From Xiphophorus maculatus (taxonomy: Eukaryota > Chordata > Actinopteri > Cyprinodontiformes > Poeciliidae), in assembly GCF_002775205.1 (NCBI RefSeq), contig NC_036458.1, positions 1,580,560 through 1,644,559 of the forward strand: a stretch of 64,000 nucleotides of DNA, in the 5' to 3' direction. Positions 1 through 29,200 of this stretch are shown one piece after another. The notes beneath the pieces are model-generated. The model was not told where the DNA came from. It worked only from the letters and a program-made list of their open reading frames with translations, and made no database searches. Positions within the stretch are counted from its first letter, which is position 1. Each line of letters starts with the position of its first letter. A program made the translations under genes and the position numbers.

Positions 1-1218
1 CAACATCAACATTATCAGGGAAAGTATCTGAAACTCAAACTTCCTCCTGAAGGGCTGAGAAACTTCTGGTGCTATTCGTTGATGAAGATGAGAAAAAAAA
101 CGCCTTAAGCCAGAAGTTCAAAGAACAAACAGCAAACGTCCTTCCACAGAATTTTCTCTGCATTTGTTGCAGATGTTTTCAGACGAACTCTGGTAGATCA
201 GCTGGGAAAGCGTCTTAAAAACACAGGCAGGTTTTACAAAGCGGAAAGCTGGTCACAGCGCCACCTACTGGTCACACTTCGGAGCGGTGAATAGAGAGAA
301 ATCTTTTCACATCATTTCTGAAACTATAAATCATTTTAGGGAAACATCTACCAGTTTGGCACCAACTGGTTCTGCTGCCGGCACAAAACAAGTTAAATAT
401 AAAATGATTTTTTAAAATAGAGACAAAACCATCAAGGCTTGGAGAAAAGCAGAACCACAGTTTATTATCCAGCAGCAGAAAAAAACAAAACGGACTTCGG
501 TGCTGCTTTTCCCGCCACAGGATTCCTCCACATCTTTCATCTGAACATCTCTGAGCTGATGTTTGGGTCAGTTCTGATTTATTTTCAAGAATACATTTTC
601 TCAAATTGTCATAAAACAGGTTAAAAAACAAACAACTAAAACTAAAGAACAAAACAAGAAAAGCAGACATTTAGCCAACTACACCAAACCTGTAACCCAT
701 TTATTCATCCGACCACCGGGGGCGCTGTTATACGACGAGTGTTGCGATTAGATTTGGATAAATACACTGTGATGCAAGCATTAAATTGTTTTGATCCACT
801 TTTTTTTTGTCTCTATCACATAAACAAATGTTTTAACAGAACTCCATAGTGGGATTTGGTTATTTTTAATAAGTTTGTGTATAAAACGATAATGAAAAAG
901 GACTAATTATTATTATTGGTTAATCTGTTAAGGTTCCTTAACAATTCAACTAAACTTGATTCATTTTCAATCAGAAATCATCTTCAGTCTTTTAACAAGC
1001 TAAATCTGTAACATTTTGTTAAAATTTTATCAATTTTTACTCACATTAGAGTGAAATTAAATGAAATGTTCAGTGATGGAGCAGCATTGAAACTATGTTA
1101 GGAGTGTTCCACATCTTTCATAAGTGTGGACAAAAATAAAAATATGTACTAAAAAAGATGGAATGAGTGTTCATAATCAGTCATTCAAGTTGCTCAGAAT
1201 ACTTCAGAGTTTCTGCTG
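1..1218. other. 3' flank of pigq, no further gene seen
   Basis: This AT-rich stretch lies beyond the pigq stop codon. No exon of a known family was recognised on either strand; the open frames at 272-670 and 439-624 have no family resemblance and no splice context. A possible pigq polyadenylation signal (AATAAA on the minus strand) lies at 700-705, about 510 bases past the stop, but it is not strong evidence. Two CTCF-like cores in opposite orientation lie at 257-271 and 713-727. Confidence 0.6.
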
Positions 1219-10493
<9,275 letters not shown>

Positions 10494-12790
10494 GGCGTCC
10501 GCAGCTCTGATGATAAACAGAAGAAATATTCATTTAGTTAAATGCTAACGAGTTAAAAACATTGGAATGAAGAAAAGGAAATGTTTCAGAAATAAATATC
10601 TAACTTGTCTGTTTGCAATAAAGATGTACTGTATGTTTCACTTTTTGAAGTAAATAACTGTAATAAATTGATTACATTTCGATTTAATGAGATGAACAGG
10701 TTCCTGTTTTTATTTTTGTACAAAGACTAAACTGAAAACAGGACAATTCATCCTTCTTCCATTGGGTTTGAAAGGTTAAATCTAAATCAAAGCAATTAGT
10801 AATCTTCATTAGCAGCAAAGTTAACAGCAAAAACGAATAAAGGTAGGAAATGTAGCATGCGCTGGGCGGTGATAAAAAGGTCAAAACAACTGGAGACATC
10901 TAAATCCTTTTAGGAGACATTGTTGATGAATTGAAAACAAATGGAAACGACATTAGATTAATGTAATGACGATTTGCCGAATCAAAGCTTGAAACATTCA
11001 TTCATTTTAGGCAAACAGAGTCTATTGACAGATAAGCGCAATCCGAGGAAAATCTCCAAATCGGACAGTATTTGAGGGGAGTTTGGTGAGAAGGCTGGCC
11101 TCCTTTCGCCCTTCACTCGCCCCGTTGTGGTTGTCATAGCAACACGGGGAGCCCTGGGCTGGAATCTGATTGATTTCTGCGGCAGCGATCTGGATTTCAC
11201 AACTCAGGAGCAGAAAGTAGGTTAACTGTAGTGCTAGATGATAACAAAATACGAGGCTGACACCCGAAAAATATTTATTAGCAAAAGCGATTAAAATGAA
11301 GAGGTAATGTTCGTTTATTAGGTTCTTCCTGTCAAACTCCTGCTGGCGGCTCATTGATTTAAAACGCTTAAATCTTCGCTAAATTAAAACGAGAAGCTCC
11401 ATTAAGCAAATAAACTGTTGATCTGACAGAGAGCATGATGGAAAACGAGGCGAGAGTGTGATAAACTTTAATTTTACCTTCCTTAACGCAATTAAATGGT
11501 GTCTCCTTGAGAGTCCGGTTCTTCTACTGCAACATCGCCGCCATTTTATTTGTTTATAGTCCGTCACTTAAAGTGTCCGGACAGAAACAGGCGTGTTTGT
11601 TCTGTTCTCTTCTACAAAGGTGTGAAAAACCTTTAAAATGCATGGAGAGCATTTTGTTGATTGAAAAATATATTTTAATATATGTTTAAAATTACTTAAT
11701 CCAACAGACAGAGTCATAAAGCTATGTGCAAAATCTGCGATTTTAAAGTATAATGAATAAAACATTTGTATAAATAAATTACATAATTACAACATAATAA
11801 ATTCAGGCAAAATTATAGGCTATCTTCTCCAAGTCATTTTTTTCAGTACAAAACCTACGAAACTAATACTTACAGTCGGTAATATATATATAATATATAT
11901 ATTTGTTAGAACTGAGTGAAATACTTACAGGGCAATATTTATTCTTTTGTCATTATATATTTTATTTCTGAGTTCTTGATTCAACTTTATTAATCATTTT
12001 TATCAAAGCCATGGATATTGACTAGGCTCAGTTTTTAATTATTTATTTTATTATTTTTGACCTTTCAATATTGCTACTTATTTTGTTCTTTTAATATTAA
12101 TTGTTTAATATTTTAGTATTTTCTTATCAAAAGCTACTTTTGCATTTAATTTTATTGGTTAACCTATTTAATATATTTTTTAACAAAATTGTGGTCCATT
12201 TATTAATATGTATTTTTTATTCCTTCATTTACATCTGAGTATTTTTACTATTTGCTTAATATAATTGATATGTTGTAGTTACTTTTAACTACATAATAAA
12301 TTATTTCAATAATTTTACAGATTTTTTAATGATTAGTAATTCTATTATTTGGTTTACATCAGGCTAGTTCTATCATTTCTTTTGAAAAATAATCTACTGT
12401 GTGTCTTTGTAACAACTTTAAAACCATAGACAGACTTTTAAAAAACTGTAATGTTATACAGAATAATAGTTTTATTATTGCAATGAATAAATTGCAGCTG
12501 ATTTGTTACACTTATATGTTGACGCACATGGTGTTAACTGTTTGTTTCAAAGCAGTTGCATTTGACATTGCAGGATTATTATCTGATATTTAAATTTATA
12601 CTAAATGTAAACTTTTTTTAAGTTTATGTAAGAATAAATAGAAAGTTTGATCTGTTTTTTACTCACCAGGTCAGGCTGCTGCTGTTAACATCCAAACTGT
12701 AAAGAGTTTTATCTCCTCCCGCAGTGACACCGCAATAAAAGAGCGGGAAGGAAACTTTCAGCTGATAAAGAAGATCTAAGCTCCGTTTCA
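10494..12790 (-). other. pigq: pigq 5' UTR intron and noncoding first exon
   Basis: Just upstream of the pigq ATG the minus strand has an acceptor (ATCAG at about 10507). The next matching donor is CCTG followed by GTGAGT at 12666-12661, so a noncoding exon probably runs from about 12790 to 12667. The intervening 2.1 kb is AT-rich with no recognised exon. Inference from splice signals only; no transcript data. Confidence 0.5.
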
Positions 12791-13025
12791 TGGAAGTTTG
12801 TAATTTCACTATTTTATTTGAAATGTGTTTGATTTAAATGTCAACATTTAATTTGAAAAACCACTAAAACATTTTAATAACAACTTTTACCCATTATTAA
12901 CATCATTAGTAAATCATTTTGATGTAAAACAATATTAATTCAATTGAAACTACATTACCCAGCAGTAGCAGTAAACCTCGCATTGAATTATGGGTAAGCA
13001 GGAAGTAAACAAACACACGTGGAAG
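12791..13025. promoter_or_regulatory. Probable bidirectional promoter, pigq/eef2kmt
   Basis: About 230 bases separate the presumed pigq first exon from the eef2kmt start. The segment has ACTACATTACCCAGCAG at 12949-12965, close to the ZNF143/THAP11 promoter motif (ACTACAATTCCCAGC), and a facing ATTATGGGTAAGC at 12987-12999. No TATA box at a fitting distance was seen. A head-to-head arrangement with this motif class is typical of housekeeping promoters. Confidence 0.5.
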
Positions 13026-16000
13026 ATGGCGCTTTCAGAGCAGAAAGAGGAGAAACCTGAGGATATTTTAAGGGATTTTCGTGCCTCGTTTTTCTCCATG
13101 AACCGATTGGCTTCGTTTCCCTGGACGGTGAGTTTGAGGCGCCGCCAAACTCCGTTGAAAATCTGCCTGATTCTGCTGCGAGGCGATAATTTAAAACACC
13201 CACTGAGATCATCTGCTGGGCATTAATCACACATAAAATGTTTAAGTGTTTGAAAGCTCCGGCTGCGAAAATACTCAGCAATAGGTTTATATTGCAGCAA
13301 AAATGCTTATTTTTATCGTAAAATCTTCAGTCTGGAACTAATTTCTAGAAAACCGCAAAGATGCTGAAACACTGAGTTCCTTTAAATCAAAACTAAAAAC
13401 CAAACTGTTTAGAGTTGATTTTATTGGTAGTTATCTGCGCATTGAACAACTTATTTGATGTGCATTTCTAGATGATGGCGTTTTCAATAATGTGTGTATT
13501 CCTCGATTTATAATTGGTTACTGTATTTTGTTTTTATGGTGTAAATCACTTTGTTGTTGAAATCAAATGAACTTGATGTTTAGTTTAGTTTAATATTTAG
13601 ATATCAGGACAACATAAGCAAATCTGGTCTGATATACAAAAAAACTCACTCAACTATTAAGAGCCAAATGCACAACTTTCTCCATAGCACTTCAATCAGA
13701 TTGAGGTCTGGACTTTGACTTGGCCAATACAACAGTTTGTGTCTCTTCTGTTGCATTTGAGGTTCTGTGTTTTGGATTATTTCTGATTTAGTTTTAGACA
13801 ATGGCTCCAGAACTTATGTCTCTTTGCAAATCAAAGTCATGCAGCCATGTTGTTTTCTAAAGGATGAATCTTGCTGGGTTTTTTTTTTAACAGTTTCTAG
13901 ACAGCGAGCTGCAGAGCAACAAGTCATCAGAGTTCATCTCAGAGCTGCTGAAGCAGGTGGAAGGATCCTCACAGAACTTTACTTTCTGTTTAATCTGAAT
14001 TAAATCTAAAATAATCCAGGGTTTTTGTGTTTTTACAGACATGTCTTCATCCTCTGTGTGGAAAGTTTCCACCATCGGTCCGATTCAGGAGGATTTTCCT
14101 CTCTGAGCTCATCAAACGGGTCAGTTTCATTAAGTTCACAACAACAGAAATGATTTTCTTTCCCAGTAATTTCTGATTTTCAGTGATTCCTACTAACAGG
14201 CGTTGTTGTTGTGTGTCTGTGCAGCAGGAGGCTGCAGGCTGCGATCCTCTGGATGAGCTGTACGACGCCCTGGCGGAGGTGCTGGGGGTGGAGGAGACGC
14301 TGCACTGCCACAAGAGCTACTTCCTGGTACTGAACGCCTCCGTCACTGGAGCAGAGAACCAGAATTTAATAAGCAGAATCAAACTAACAGTTTCAGTCCA
14401 TCCACTGCAATAAACAGCACAATTTCATAAGTATATAAATCATTTTTTAGTCATAATTTAAATGGAATTTGAATTAAATTAATTGAATATTTGTTTAATA
14501 ATTTATGTAATAATTCATAATCATTTGAGTAAATGTACAAGTTGTGTAATTAAATTATAACATTTGAACTTTTTAATTCAATTAATGCCTGAGCTTGCAG
14601 TTAATGATAATAACATGCTAATACTAACAATTACATATAGTTTAAATGACTAATTTAAATTTAGTCATTTAAATTATGACTAAATGCATTTGGTTGTGAT
14701 TAGTTTGGATGTGGTTTTTGTGCCGCAGCCCACCGGAGACGCCATCAGCCTTCTGGAAAACGTGGCTGTGATCTCCGAGGGAACGACGGGCCTGGTGACC
14801 TGGGAAGCTGCTCTCTACCTGGCTGAGTGGGTTCTGGAGAACCCACAGGTGTTCACCGGCAGGTGTGACCTCACCTGAACCTGAGCCACGCAGCGGAGCC
14901 GTGTGCAGCTACACAGCAAAAAATTAACAGCAATAATGAATACTTCATACTTATGAATTTATAAATGTCATGGTTTCAAACTGAATTAGCTACAAAATTA
15001 AATATAAAACTAAATCAAGTAATAAGTTTAAATTTTTAGTTCCAAACTAAGCATTGCATTTTCATACCAAAAATGTTCCTAAAGTAAATATTTAGCTTAA
15101 GCTAAATATTCAATTCATAAGCTCAATATTTAGCTTAGAAAATATTAAGTTTGGAAATTTAATATTTAGGTTGAAATTAAATATATAACTATCTATTCCA
15201 AATCAAATATTTATTTTAAATGTTTAGTTCCAAATTAAATACTTATTTTCCAAACTAAATATTTAGCTTTTGTGTTATTTACTGTGACTTTGTAACTGAG
15301 TGAACAACATGGTGAAAATGACTTTTCAAAATGAACACCCAGTTTTTTCTCAAAATCAAAATATTGCTGTTATTTGTTTTACTGCGTAACTTTAGAAACG
15401 GGTCCCTATAGAACTCTGGGTCCTGTTTCTAACAGACTCTCTCCTGCAGGTCGGTTCTGGAGCTGGGAAGTGGCGTCGGATTGACCGGAATCACTGTGTG
15501 CCGCTCCTGCAGCCCGGTCCGGTTCGTCTTCAGCGACTGTCACGCCGTGGTTCTGGAGAAACTCAGAGAAAACGTCCGTCTGAACGGCCTCGGCGGCGGG
15601 AAGAGTCCATCTGTCACGGTGGACCAGCTGGACTGGACGACGGCGCCGGAGGAGCAGATCCGCCAGATCCGACCCGACACGGTGATCGCTGCAGGTCCGG
15701 TCCGGCTCGGCCCGGCCGGGTCGAGGGCTGTCATTATATTGAAATGTTAACAAATCTTCTGTTGCCCTTGGTTACAGGAGCAAGCTAAAAATAAGCCTAA
15801 GATCCCAGATGAGCAGACTAATGATATCAACAAAAGATAAATAAATTGAATGACAAGTTAATTTTGTCCAATCAGGCGTGGTCCTTTGTGTGGCCACGCC
15901 CCTCGGCTGACTCTCCTCCCGTCTCCTGCAGACGTGGTGTACGATCCAGAAGTCGCAGGAAGTCTGGCGGATCTGCTGCTGAAGATCCTGAAATGTTCGG

Positions 16001-16897
16001 CGGCGGCGGAGATCCTGATCTGCTCCACCGTCAGAAACCCGGAGACGTACGGCGGCTTCAAGCTGCGGCTCGGTGAGGATCACATCAAGACGCTTCAGAC
16101 CCGGAACCGAGTTACAGAGTCCCGGTCCGGTCCCCCAGAACTGGGTAGAGGACCCAAAAACTGTACTCGAGTAAGAAGAGTAGCACTACTTTAGCATATT
16201 TTTACTCAAATTAGAATAAAAAGTGGACGTCCAAGAAGTTACTCAGTGAATAAAGTATTTGGTGAAAAGGCAACTAAAGTACGGAGAACTTGATCGAAAA
16301 ATCAGATTCAATATTTTACAGTGTCATCAGATTACAACAAAGTGTTAGAACCAGAATAAAGAACACGAGAAAAGTCGTAATAATACAAGAATAAAGTCGT
16401 AATAATGCGAGCATAAAGTCATCACAATAATAGTTGTACGGAATTACAGTCTTTGTTGTCTTATTATGACTTTATTCTCATAATGACTCTTATTCTGGTA
16501 ACATGACTTCTCATTATTACAACTTTTTTCACATCATTTTTAAAAATTTTTTAGCATGGCCCTGATTTAAAAAAAAAAGCTTAAATTCTGGTATTTAGAA
16601 GAAAAATAATTAATACAAATAATTACAAAATAAAAAATTACATCAGAATCAGCACTTTTCTGTTTAAATTTTTATCAATATAAAACTTATAAAACTAGTA
16701 CTTACAGTCTGTAAAGTGTACACAGTTTGTTAAAACTAGAGTACTTAGAGTTGCTCTAAATGTAACTAGTTACCATCCAGTGGTTCTTCCCTGCAGAGGC
16801 TGCAGGTCTGGGCCACCAGGTTCTGACCGGACCCGTCGGCGCCGTGTTTCCCTACAACCGGCTGGCTCCAATAGAACTCATCAAAGTGTTCAGGTGA
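13026..16897 (+). CDS. eef2kmt: EEF2KMT, eEF2 lysine methyltransferase
   Basis: Seven-beta-strand SAM-dependent methyltransferase (FAM86 family) that trimethylates a lysine of translation elongation factor 2 in the cytosol. Exons: 13026-13127, 13894-13956, 14039-14119, 14225-14326, 14729-14862, 15450-15694, 15932-16072, 16797-16897. Phases are consistent and give 322 aa (human about 330). The N-terminal FAM86 region includes FPPSVRFRRIFLSELIK and GTTGLVTWEAALYLAEW. SAM motif I is LELGSGVGLTG (about residues 164-174), then FSDCH, VTVDQLDW and the post-II IAADVVYDPE. The Met at 13026 is chosen for its GAAGATGG context and family length; an in-frame ATG at 12990 would add 12 residues. Exon 4 has a CAGCAG tandem acceptor (one Gln optional). 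The stop codon lies inside a donor-like CAGGTGAGC. Confidence 0.95.
13318..13575 (+). mobile_element. LINE 3' tail in eef2kmt intron 1
   Basis: Retains decayed end-of-reverse-transcriptase text (TTTAAATCAAAACTAAAAAC, giving FKSKLKTKLF) followed by a tail with GTAAATCACTTTG. It resembles the L2-type tail at 25010-25590. Inactive fragment. Confidence 0.65.
13640..13830. mobile_element. DNA-transposon remnant
   Basis: The phrase GAGGTCTGGACTTTGACTTG followed by GCCAATACAACA is a familiar piece of fish DNA-transposon remnants. No open frame or terminal repeats are visible. Confidence 0.4.
14985..15270. repeat. AT-rich TAAATATTTAGCTT repeat
   Basis: Repeated near-palindromic motif TAAATATTTAGCTT/AAGCTAAATATT in eef2kmt intron 5. 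Related arrays occur at 35735-35895 and 56630-56890, so this is a dispersed family of short tandem arrays. Confidence 0.7.
16160..16545. repeat. ACTCAAGTAA-type dispersed repeat and TTATTCTCATAAT array
   Basis: Contains TTTTTACTCAAATTAGA, AAAGTATTTGGTGAAAA and then short tandem copies of GACTTTATTCTCATAAT. The first block belongs to a family seen also at 17385-17905, 40985-41500, 51050-51610 and 54175-54330, whose fuller copies end in TAACTAGTTACTACCCAACT. Lies in eef2kmt intron 7. Confidence 0.65.
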
Positions 16898-16919
16898 GCC
16901 GACGCTGCAGGATCAACAT

Positions 16920-16925
16920 TTTATT
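16920..16925 (-). terminator. alg1: alg1 polyadenylation signal
   Basis: AATAAA on the minus strand, 72 bases after the alg1 stop codon and only 23 bases from the eef2kmt stop on the other strand. Cleavage 10-30 bases further would end alg1 transcripts at or inside the eef2kmt last coding exon. Confidence 0.65.
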
Positions 16926-16997
16926 TACAAATTCACATAAATCAGGATTAAAGTCTTTTCTGTTTCTGTCAGAGTCCAGGAAGGCTGAAGCTGCTCT

Positions 16998-24468
<7,471 letters not shown>

Positions 24469-25009
24469 GTTTGCTCGAGTCAGGAAGTGTGTAAAGGGGG
24501 CGGGGCTCGAGATTTAAAGAGACCGCACCAATCAGAAATACCAAAATAAAAGCCGTAAAAAAAGATAATTTAGCTACATATTTACTTCATTTGTTTTCTG
24601 GACAACAGGATGTTTTAAAAACATTGCTATATTTTGAATATTCTTTATGACGTCATACTATTATTAGTAAAATATTGAACTTCATTTGTTAATATCGTTG
24701 ACATCTCAAAGTTAGTTTTTCTCCAATAAAAATGACTAAATATGTCACTTTTATTTTTGACGGTGTAGTGGTGGCTGCAACTTCTGCTACTTTTGTTGTT
24801 TGCTTATATTAGAAGCTGATTTTGGTGCGTTAAAGATGACCTAATTATTATACATTTAACTTCTGGTATTTATAAAAAGGCCATAAACATATTTAGAATG
24901 AGGTTGACTGATGTCACATCCACCATCTGACATCAATGACACTTTTCACTTTATAAACTTTACATTCAGTCCACCTATCTGAAATTATGTTCATCGCATT
25001 GATTCCTGC

Positions 25010-25590
25010 AGCAGCGTCTTCACAGGTCTGTCCAACAAATCAATCCTCCAGCTGCAGCTGATCCAGAATGCTGCTGCTGGAGTTCTCACTAAAACCAGGA
25101 AGACAGAGCACATAACACCAGTTTTAAAGTCCCTCCACTGGCTCCCTGTAGCTCAAACAATAGACTTTAAAATACTGTTGTTAGTTTATAAATCACTGAA
25201 CGGTTTAGCACCACAATACATTAAAGATCTGCTGTTGTTGTATCAACCTTCTGGTTCTGGTTCTGCTCTGCATCCCCAGAACCAGAACCAAACGAGGAGA
25301 AGCAGCTTTCAGCTTCTATGCAACACAAATTTGGAACAAACTTCCAGAAAACTGTAAAATAGCTGAAACCCTGACTTCCTTTAAATCTCGACTAAAAACC
25401 CACCTGATTGGATTCGAAACGTAATAAATTACGAGTTTAATGATGGATCTTGACTTAATGTCGTGTTTTATTGGTGATTCTATGTTGCATGACTTTATGT
25501 TCCTATTAATAGTTATTTGATGTAAAGCACTTTAGATGCCTTGCTGCTGAAATGTGCTATACAAATAAAATCTGATTTATAAATAAATAA
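25010..25590 (+). mobile_element. 5'-truncated L2-type LINE
   Basis: Translation gives the end of the reverse transcriptase and its tail domain with frameshifts: LIQNAAAGVLTKTRKTE, then SLHWLPVAQTIDFKILL, VYKSLNGLAPQYIKDLL and FKSRLKTH. It ends in the L2-style tail with GTGCTATACAAATAAAAT. Clearly truncated and inactive. Confidence 0.9.
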
Positions 25591-26135
25591 ATCATAAATC
25601 ATACACTTTGCATATGATTTTCAAAACAAAGTAAAATGTTTTTTTCAAGGCCAACTGACCTGAGAATATTTGAACAAAGTTTATTAAACTCTGTTTAACT
25701 TCACTGGTTTAATGTAAGACAAGATTTAACTCTTTCTTGTCACATAAGTTATAAATAAATACAATATTTCTATTTTAAAGTTTGTAAATACTCGGATCAT
25801 TTTTGATGAGTTGCTCATCAAATCAAATTGCTGAATCAATCAAGAAACTACAACGCCTACAAAACCTTCAGGCGGTAGAGGTCACGTGTTTCCGGTGGTT
25901 ATTTGCCCCCCAGGAAACTGGGACATCACATCCACATGTAAATCCTATTAATAGTTTAATTATTTCCTAAATTGAATGTTGACATTTCTGGGAATATCTT
26001 CATTGTCTTTTTGGTCTTAAATTTGTTTCTTTTGTGTGTTTTAAGTTTAAAGCCGCAGAAAAAAACTAGAGTTTATCTTTAATTATGAGTTGGGAAGTTG
26101 AGTCTGAACATTGTGACCATATGTGAAGGTCCGGC

Positions 26136-26143
26136 TGACGTCA
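26136..26143 (+). promoter_or_regulatory. Perfect cAMP response element
   Basis: TGACGTCA, the full palindromic CREB/ATF site, about 90 bases upstream of the C16orf89 start codon. In human the protein is made mainly in thyroid, where TSH acts through cAMP, so the site is suggestive. One 8-base match can occur by chance. Confidence 0.45.
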
Positions 26144-26233
26144 CCGCTGACCCACCCCCTGTTAGAGGACACCAGACCATCTGTCCTCCTGGTTATTGTC
26201 TCACCGTCTGTCACCTGCAGGCTGCAGAGGAAC

Positions 26234-29200
26234 ATGCGGACTGCGGCGCTCCGACCGGCCGCGGCGCTGGTTCTGTTCGGCGCAGCGCTGTGCGCCAGTC
26301 GGGCCGAGGTGATCGATGACTTGCTGGGCAGCCTCTCCCGCGGGGTGTCCTTCCTGGAGCGGCAGCATGAGCACATCAACCTGGACGGGGCGGTGGGCTT
26401 CGTCATGCTGCAGGGTAGGTCTGCAGGAGCGCAGCTGCTGTTTACTAGATAAACCTGCAGCTTCAGGGGGAAAATATGCATAAAAATGCAATTATGCATG
26501 TTTTAACCTTTAGACTATTAAAATCTTAATTCATGAAGCAGAAATTCCCTTCATGTTTTACCAAAGAAAATTGTAAAAACGATCATTGTTTTTGTCTTTT
26601 GTGTATTTTCACAAGATTTGATTTTGTTAAAAAATCTTTAGGTTTATTTTAATCACTGCAGCAACAAAATCCCTAAATCTGCACAAGAATCACTTAAAAT
26701 CAGAATTATAATTAAATATTTAAATGATCTTTTTCGGATTTATTCTTGTAAAGCAGTAAACACAACAAATGAGATAACAACATGTTATTGTATTATTTGG
26801 ATAATTATTTGAATAATTCTGTAAGTGATTCATTTAATATCTCCAGTTGCAACCATGAAGGTTTTAAGCCGTAAGAAAATACATTTATTTACAAAGTGAC
26901 TATATAGGGTGCGCTGGACAGGCCAAAAGCACCTCATGGATCAAATTACGAAATTAATTAATCAATAAATAAAAATAAATATCTCCACCTAATGTGGCAT
27001 ATTTTTCATATGTAAATAATATTTGGTCCCTTGCAGATTTCTTCCGTTTTTCTATCTTATTTATTTATTTGTCAGAGTTAAATATTTGAGGTTATTCAAT
27101 ATCATACCAAGATCACCTGAGTAAACCAAATTAATATTATATTATTACAGGAGTGGTCATAAAAACTCTCTGACCATCCCAGAGTTTCCAGTCCAAACAT
27201 CTCCCTGTGAAACCTGGGATTTATTCTGTTTGTTCCAGCCGAGCTGAAGGAAGCGGTCCGGACCTGGCCGCACACGGACCCGGTCAGCTGGGCTCAGAGG
27301 ACCGCCGCTGTTGCTCTGCTCAGCCGCCTCGATCAAAGCCTGGACAAGGCTGTCGCCGCCCTGAGGCTCAACGACCCCAAATACTACAGAGGTCAGCAAA
27401 ACAACGATAAAATAAATGTTACTTTTCTATAATTCTTCCTCTTTTGAGTTCATCAGAGTAAGAATGTTTAATCAGTAATCAATCACTTCCTGTTTCCCTG
27501 GGGTGTGAATATGACGTGACACAAACCCGTTTCTATTAGAGAACATTTCATCCAGTCAGTTAGATGTGTGTGATGTTTTTTGGGGAAAGAAAGCAGGAAA
27601 CTCATAATTCTGTTAACTGATTTTCACCCATGCTAAACAATCACGCCCATATTTTTTCTCATTAGGTTATAAATATAACTACTAGGCTCAGGATCAGGAC
27701 TCTCTGAACTTTTCTTTGAGGTTCCAGAACCCATTTTTGTCAGGGAGACGTCTCTCCACTGGCTTTCTTTCCTTCAAGGTGTAGAAATGCTAAAAACCGC
27801 TATCTTCATTTGGATAGTTACGTTGTTTCTTTAGGCGAGAAAACAGAACAAAAACTCCGACTATCTTCATTTGGATCGTTACGTTGTTTCTTTAGGCGAG
27901 AAAACAGAACAAAAACTCCGACTATCTTCATTTGGATCGTTACGTTGTTTCTTTAGGCGAGAAAACAGAACAAAAACTCCGACTATCTTCGTCTTAGATA
28001 GTTCACTTTAGTTCAGCAGCAGTCGGAGCCTGTCCCAGCAGATATGAAGAAAAAACCAACAAAAAACAAAACAAAGAAGACAACAAGCCCAATTGAAAGA
28101 GTCCTCACCCGATAAATATATTGAGGTTCTTATGGATCCGGTCGGTCAGCAGTCGCAGGGACGAGACCTCGGACTCCCCCCGTTCAATTTGGAGGTGGAC
28201 TGAAGACAAACTCCTCAGATTGGCCAATGCATCCGACGTCTCGTCGCCCTCGACCTCTCCAACTCGCCGGATCCTGTTTGTGATGCCAAACTGCTGTGGA
28301 AATTTTCCTTTAACAAAGAGTGAGGGAAAACTGTTCCAAGAACCAGAGGAAGAATATATTCTTAATCAGTATATATTCGAAGGCTCTACAGCGTTCAAAG
28401 TCTCTGCTCACCGATCGCAGTCAGGAGAAAGAGCCTCGATCAGAACGCAGCTTTCAGTTTTATAGGGAGAGTTTCATTCATTCACATAGTTTGATAATCT
28501 ACTCGGTTACAGAACAGACACCAAGAACAAGTTTTCTTTCACTAGGAGCCATGAGAGATAAAGGAATAATTCAGTGGCTTCATTGTAATGTTAGGGCCAG
28601 AGAAACTAAACTCCTTCAGAAGTCTTCTTGATCTCATGCATCACACAAGAATCATAATACTGCTATGCATAGATTCAGCTAATTATCATAGCAACCTTCA
28701 AATTTTACCACTACATGTGTAAAAACACTCCTCTGTCCTACTATCTCAAATGCTTGGGTTGCTAGGTAACAGGTTGGGCTTTTGCTGGGGTTGCTAGGTA
28801 ACAGGCTGAGCTTTTGCTGGGGTTGCTAGGTAACAGGCAGTACCTGCTGATTTATGACGTTTCATTCTGAAGGTTTCTGAAACGGCTCATTTTCTAGACT
28901 CCAAAAATTATTGATTTATTCCCAAAACTGTCTGAGTGTTTTTTTAAGTGTTTGGTCTGTTTTTCAGAAGCAGTAGAAACCCAGACTGAGTAGAAAAATA
29001 ATACATACTCTTTAACAAAACCATCCTTCCCATCTGAACTGACGCTCAGTTGGGAGCGTCAGTTTAAATATCAAAGTTTTAACCAGGTTGATATTTGAAA
29101 ACAAGCTGATGAAAATGTTTTGCCACCAAGTAAAACAAATTTAAGACATTATTCTGAAAAGAGTCGGCTGTCGCTCACAGACGCTCACATGGTTTCTCTG

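Larger units (their letters stand above)
24469..26233. other. Intergenic region between alg1 and the C16orf89 gene
   Basis: Divergent intergenic space of 1.77 kb. It holds the alg1 promoter side (GC-rich, near 24470-24510, GGGGGCGGGGC), an L2-type LINE fragment at 25010-25590, an E-box CACGTG at 25884-25889 and a perfect CRE at 26136-26143. No additional exon recognised. Confidence 0.7.

Noticed and set aside
12990..13025. Upstream in-frame ATG as the eef2kmt start
   Set aside because: Would add 12 residues absent from the family; the ATG at 13026 has the better context.
28121..28465. 114-codon plus-strand frame
   Set aside because: Runs antisense through the LTR-like remnant and its leader; no coding resemblance.
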